A stretch of DNA of 64,000 nt from an uncultured Phascolarctobacterium sp. GTDB lineage: Bacteria; Bacillota; Negativicutes; Acidaminococcales; Acidaminococcaceae. A program made the translations under genes and the position numbers. The notes beneath the pieces were generated by a model. It worked only from the letters and a program-made list of their open reading frames with translations. It was not told where the DNA came from and searched no databases. The stretch spans positions 1 to 64,000 of the forward strand of contig CASDXO010000002.1 of the NCBI GenBank assembly GCA_949285135.1. The letters run 5' to 3'. Positions 61,889-64,000 of the stretch are shown one piece after another; the stretch's first letter is position 1, and each line of letters begins with the position of its first letter.

Positions 61889-63013
61889 ATGCTGAATAAA
61901 GAAAGATTAATTAATGAATTTACTGAACTGGTAAGCGTTCCCTGCCCCAGTAAGGACGAACGCCAGGAAGCTGAGCTTATTATGCGTAAGCTGAAAGAAC
62001 TGGGCATAGAAGCAGAAATGGATGATGCCGGTGAAAAAGCTGGTGGTACCTGTGGTAATGTATGGGCTTATATTAAAGGTAATTATCCGCAGGCCCCAGT
62101 ATTGTTTTTTGAAGCACATATGGACTCGGTAGCGCCTACTACCGGAACTAAGGTTGTGCGTAAAGATGGAATTTTGTATTCTGATGGTACAACGACATTG
62201 GGCGGTGATGACAAAGTCGGTATTGCAGCAGTATTGGAAGCTGTAAAAGCGCTGCAGGAGGATAATGTGCCCCATGGCGACATCCAGCTGTGTTTTACAA
62301 TTGGTGAAGAAATTGGCTGTTTAGGTGTTGTACATATGGATAAAGCGCGTATTAAAGCTGATTTTGGCTACTGCATGGATATTGGTGGCGATATTGGTGA
62401 AATAGTTTATGCAGCACCTAAACTGTACGAGTTGTATATCAAAATAACCGGTAAGGCTGCTCATGCAGGTATAGCTCCGGAAAAAGGTATCAATGCCATT
62501 ATGCTGGCGGCGGAAGCTTTGCACAGGCTGCCGGCTTATGGCAGGATTGATGAGGAAACGACTTTGAATGTCGGGGTTTTCCATGCTGGTGTTGGTAATA
62601 ATGTAGTTGCGCCTGAAGCTGAATTTGTTGTGGATATGCGTTCTCTCAATGTGACTAAACTGGAACAATTAAAAGATGAGGTGTGCACTGTTATTACTAC
62701 GGCTGTGGAAGCAGGCGGCGGCAAAGTAGCCATTGATGTGCGCGAAGGCTGCCCGGCAGTGGCAGTGAACCGTAATCATAAATGTATTACTCTGGCGCAG
62801 CAGGCTGCCGAAAGAATGGGGCGCAGCTCTGTTTTGAAGACGACAGGCGGTTGCAGTGACGGCAATTATCTGTGCGGTTATGGTCTGCCCTGTGCTCTTT
62901 TAGCTACCGGTATGAGCAATGTCCATACCACAGAAGAATATCTGAAAGAAGACGACCTGTTTGGTACAGCTCAATGGGTATATGAAATAATACGTCTGGC
63001 TGCAGAAGAATAA
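61889..63013 (+). CDS. M20-family metallopeptidase, PepT-like
   Basis: A 374-residue zinc peptidase of the PepT/YqjE type. Zinc and catalytic residues are in FFEAHMDSVAP, LGGDDKVGIAAVLEA and TIGEEIGCLG; the inserted dimerisation domain covers about 180-290 (AAHAGIAPEKGINAI). The C-terminal SNVHTTEEYL carries the last His ligand. It probably cleaves di- or tripeptides. GGGTG precedes the ATG. It is a single gene between two terminators. Confidence 0.9.
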   Translation: MLNKERLINEFTELVSVPCPSKDERQEAELIMRKLKELGIEAEMDDAGEKAGGTCGNVWAYIKGNYPQAPVLFFEAHMDSVAPTTGTKVVRKDGILYSDGTTTLGGDDKVGIAAVLEAVKALQEDNVPHGDIQLCFTIGEEIGCLGVVHMDKARIKADFGYCMDIGGDIGEIVYAAPKLYELYIKITGKAAHAGIAPEKGINAIMLAAEALHRLPAYGRIDEETTLNVGVFHAGVGNNVVAPEAEFVVDMRSLNVTKLEQLKDEVCTVITTAVEAGGGKVAIDVREGCPAVAVNRNHKCITLAQQAAERMGRSSVLKTTGGCSDGNYLCGYGLPCALLATGMSNVHTTEEYLKEDDLFGTAQWVYEIIRLAAEE

Positions 63014-63027
63014 AATATCTTGCACTG

Positions 63028-63062
63028 CTCCCTGTATATTATCTGTACAGGGAGTTTTTTCT
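63028..63062 (+). terminator. Intrinsic terminator after the M20 peptidase
   Basis: CTCCCTGTA (63028-63036) pairs with TACAGGGAG (63046-63054), followed by six T. Confidence 0.88.
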
Positions 63063-63180
63063 TAAACAAAGGTTTGCGAAATTTGCGTGAAAGAGCTTTA
63101 AAAAAAAATCTGCTGATGATACAATAACAATAGATAATTTTTGTTGATTAGCATATTGTTATAAATTAAGGAGGAAGATG

Positions 63181-63933
63181 ATGAAGCTTATTTCATGGAA
63201 TGTAAACGGACTGCGTGCGTGTATGAATAAAGGGTTTAAAGATTTCATGGACAACATTGACGCTGATATTTTCTGCGTGCAGGAAACCAAGATGCAGCGG
63301 GAGCAGGCGTCCTTCGTCTTTGATGGCTATGAAGAATATTGGAACAGTGCGGAAAAGAAAGGTTACAGCGGTACTGCCGTATTCAGTAAGACTAAGCCGT
63401 TAAGCGTAAGCTATGGCTTGGGCATTGAAGAGCATGACAAAGAAGGCAGGGTTATCACTGCTGAATTTCAGGACTTTTATCTGGTGAACGTATATACGCC
63501 TAATGCTCAGCGCGGACTGGAACGACTGGATTACCGCATGGTGTGGGAAGATGTGTTCCGTAGTTATGTTAAGGAGCTGGATGAGAAAAAACCGGTTATC
63601 ATCTGCGGTGACTTGAATGTTGCTCACAATGAAATAGATTTGAAGAATTTTAAGACCAATGTGGGCAATGCTGGTTTTACCTACGAAGAGAGAGGTAAAA
63701 TGACCGAACTTTTAGCAAGCGGTTTTGTCGATTCCTTCCGTTATCTGTATCCTGATAAGACAGGTGCTTACAGCTGGTGGAGCTACATGTTTAAGGCGCG
63801 TGAGAAAAATGCCGGTTGGCGTATTGACTATTTTATTGTGTCAGAAAAACTGGCAGAAAGAATTCAAGATGCGGTAATTTATCCGGAAGTTATGGGCAGT
63901 GACCACTGTCCGGTAGGGTTGTTGTTAAAATAA
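63181..63933 (+). CDS. xthA: Exodeoxyribonuclease III (AP endonuclease)
   Basis: A 250-residue endonuclease/exonuclease/phosphatase-fold enzyme for base-excision repair. Motifs in order: [18 protein letters not shown] (metal Glu), [37 protein letters not shown] and [10 protein letters not shown] chose ATG 63181, six bases after AAGGAGG; ATG 63178 directly before it would be too close. The uvrB start follows after nine bases, so two DNA repair genes are co-transcribed. Confidence 0.95.
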   Translation: MKLISWNVNGLRACMNKGFKDFMDNIDADIFCVQETKMQREQASFVFDGYEEYWNSAEKKGYSGTAVFSKTKPLSVSYGLGIEEHDKEGRVITAEFQDFYLVNVYTPNAQRGLERLDYRMVWEDVFRSYVKELDEKKPVIICGDLNVAHNEIDLKNFKTNVGNAGFTYEERGKMTELLASGFVDSFRYLYPDKTGAYSWWSYMFKAREKNAGWRIDYFIVSEKLAERIQDAVIYPEVMGSDHCPVGLLLK

Positions 63934-63942
63934 GGTGAGAGT

Positions 63943-64000
63943 ATGGATTTTAAGATTCAGGCGCCCTTTGAGCCGGCAGGCGATCAGCCGCAGGCTATAG
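63943..64000 (+). CDS. uvrB: Excinuclease ABC subunit B, N-terminus (partial)
   Basis: The window ends after 19 codons of this gene. The residues MDFKIQAPFEPAGDQPQAI match the nearly invariant UvrB start (F-x-PAGDQPxAI). AAGGTGAG precedes the ATG. UvrB verifies damage in nucleotide excision repair. Confidence 0.9.
   Translation, partial: MDFKIQAPFEPAGDQPQAI

Noticed and set aside
1-64000. Insertion sequences, prophage genes, CRISPR arrays, rRNA genes or toxin-antitoxin pairs
   Set aside because: No transposase, integrase, phage structural protein, spaced repeat array, rRNA signature or convincing toxin-antitoxin pair was found on either strand.

Overview
This 64 kb window looks like chromosome from a diderm Firmicute of the class Negativicutes. 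My best guess is the Acidaminococcaceae (Phascolarctobacterium-like), inferred from gene content and not tested by any search. The informational genes and RNA elements are Firmicute-type: a TTG-started rpoC, an L10 leader, a SAM-I riboswitch and a glmS ribozyme. The window also encodes a trimeric autotransporter with a YadA-type outer-membrane anchor and an ArnT-like lipid-A-type glycosyltransferase, which need an outer membrane. There is no rRNA, CRISPR array, insertion sequence or phage gene. Almost everything is on the + strand; the minus-strand genes are a SLC13 transporter, tRNA-Arg, lgt and a GT51 glycosyltransferase.

Layout. 1-3750: end of tuf, rpmG, secE, nusG, rplK, rplA, the L10 leader, rplJ, rplL. 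3829-8333: a TetR-regulated ABC exporter resembling cecR-ybhGFS, sitting between rplL and rpoB, which are usually adjacent. 8360-16382: rpoB and rpoC behind their own promoter and a structured leader. 16475-20082: OmpR-type regulator, histidine kinase and ArnT-like enzyme. 20159-25837: small proteins and the large surface adhesin behind a poly-G promoter. 25917-32806: SLC13 transporter and LysR regulator, a HyuA-like plus HDAC-like gene pair, rdgB and a phosphodiesterase. 32950-35614: malic enzyme and two-subunit fumarase. 35672-39924: SAM riboswitch with metQ, sfsA, an RlmI-like methyltransferase and a class III CoA-transferase. 40033-43962: tRNA-Arg, lgt, a minimal SufC-SufB pair with a DUF2284 protein, tRNA-Gln and tRNA-Glu. 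44105-46426: pgi and a monofunctional glycosyltransferase. 46604-54785: complete arginine pathway argCJBDF plus argGH. 54845-61820: cdaA-cdaR, an FAD protein, glmM, glmS ribozyme and glmS. 61889-64000: M20 peptidase, exonuclease III and the start of uvrB.

How the genes work together. The first and third blocks make the translation and transcription core. The arginine block carries the whole route from N-acetylglutamate to arginine; both of its promoters overlap a pair of ARG-box-like sites with identical geometry, so ArgR control is likely. The cda-glm block links c-di-AMP synthesis to glucosamine-6-phosphate and UDP-GlcNAc supply, with metabolite feedback through the glmS ribozyme. Malic enzyme and fumarase connect pyruvate, malate and fumarate.

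The most unusual points are: a tract of eight G in the promoter spacer of the adhesin, suggesting phase variation; a 52-residue Lys/Ala-rich tail beyond the adhesin's beta-barrel; two extra copies of a repeat inserted inside the beta-prime zinc site; a long hairpin that hides the ribosome binding site of the ArnT-like gene; a SufC with a cysteine-rich insertion; and a HyuA/HDAC gene pair whose HDAC ends in a Cys4 motif.
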